Assembly (NCBI GenBank): GCA_026929865.2
Contig: CM049403.1
Span: 7,511,001-7,575,000, forward strand
Direction: 5' to 3'
From: Hyperoplus lanceolatus
Taxonomy: Eukaryota > Chordata > Actinopteri > Uranoscopiformes > Ammodytidae
Length of the DNA: 64,000 nt
Shown here: positions 63,880 to 64,000 of the stretch, piece by piece
Layout of the letters: each line of letters begins with the position of its first letter
How positions within the stretch are numbered: position 1 is the first letter of the stretch
Program-made: the position numbers and the translations under genes
The notes under the pieces: model-generated
Told to the model about the DNA's origin: nothing
Database searches by the model: none
What the model saw: the letters and a program-made list of their open reading frames with translations, nothing else

Positions 63880-64000
63880 GTAGGTCAAAGGGGAAAACTG
63901 TGTGTGTGTGCGTGCATGTCTGCGTGTTTGTGTACCTGTGTGGGCTGGTACTCATGTTGTGGGGATTTTTTATGTTTACACAGTGATATTGTGGGGACGT

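Overview
The window is vertebrate nuclear DNA, almost certainly from a teleost fish. It has long introns with GT/AG borders, long CA/GT microsatellites, and a mix of fish-type mobile elements: L2, Rex1-like and RTE-like LINE pieces, an L1 3' end, Tc1 remnants, hAT elements, a tRNA-derived SINE and many short inverted-repeat elements. There are no operons, ribosome binding sites or CRISPR arrays. The exact species cannot be read from the sequence.

Three protein genes were assembled exon by exon, all on the + strand and head to tail. HS2ST1 (heparan sulfate 2-O-sulfotransferase) has 7 coding exons at 27692-35832, giving 359 residues. BRDT (testis-type BET double-bromodomain protein) has 18 coding exons at 45037-59633, giving 969 residues, with a probable TATA promoter and untranslated first exon near 38.6-38.73 kb. 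EPHX4 (epoxide hydrolase 4) starts at 61648 and its first two coding exons are present; the rest lies beyond the window. Every junction given keeps frame and has a GT donor and an AG acceptor.

Layout: 1-25 kb holds no recognisable host exon. It is a mosaic of unique sequence, microsatellites and nested elements, including a short inverted-repeat element with 9-bp target duplications that was split by a second short element and an L2 LINE. 25-27.6 kb is LINE, Tc1 and short-element debris upstream of HS2ST1. HS2ST1 introns carry Tc1, SINE, hAT-like and L1 insertions. 36-45 kb contains the HS2ST1 3' end, the BRDT promoter and BRDT intron 1. That intron includes a 342-base tract with no cytosine on the + strand and a 2.4-kb element with 24-bp inverted ends that encloses a second element. 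BRDT introns carry two hAT-type elements with 8-bp duplications, several short fold-back elements and a tRNA-like block. 60-64 kb is the BRDT 3' end, then the EPHX4 start and its first intron.

The three host genes do not share a pathway. HS2ST1 acts in the Golgi on glycosaminoglycans, BRDT acts on acetylated chromatin in male germ cells, and EPHX4 is a membrane-anchored alpha/beta hydrolase. BRDT followed by EPHX4 is the arrangement known from other vertebrates and supports both identifications. The clearest signal not explained by ordinary annotation is the cytosine-free tract.
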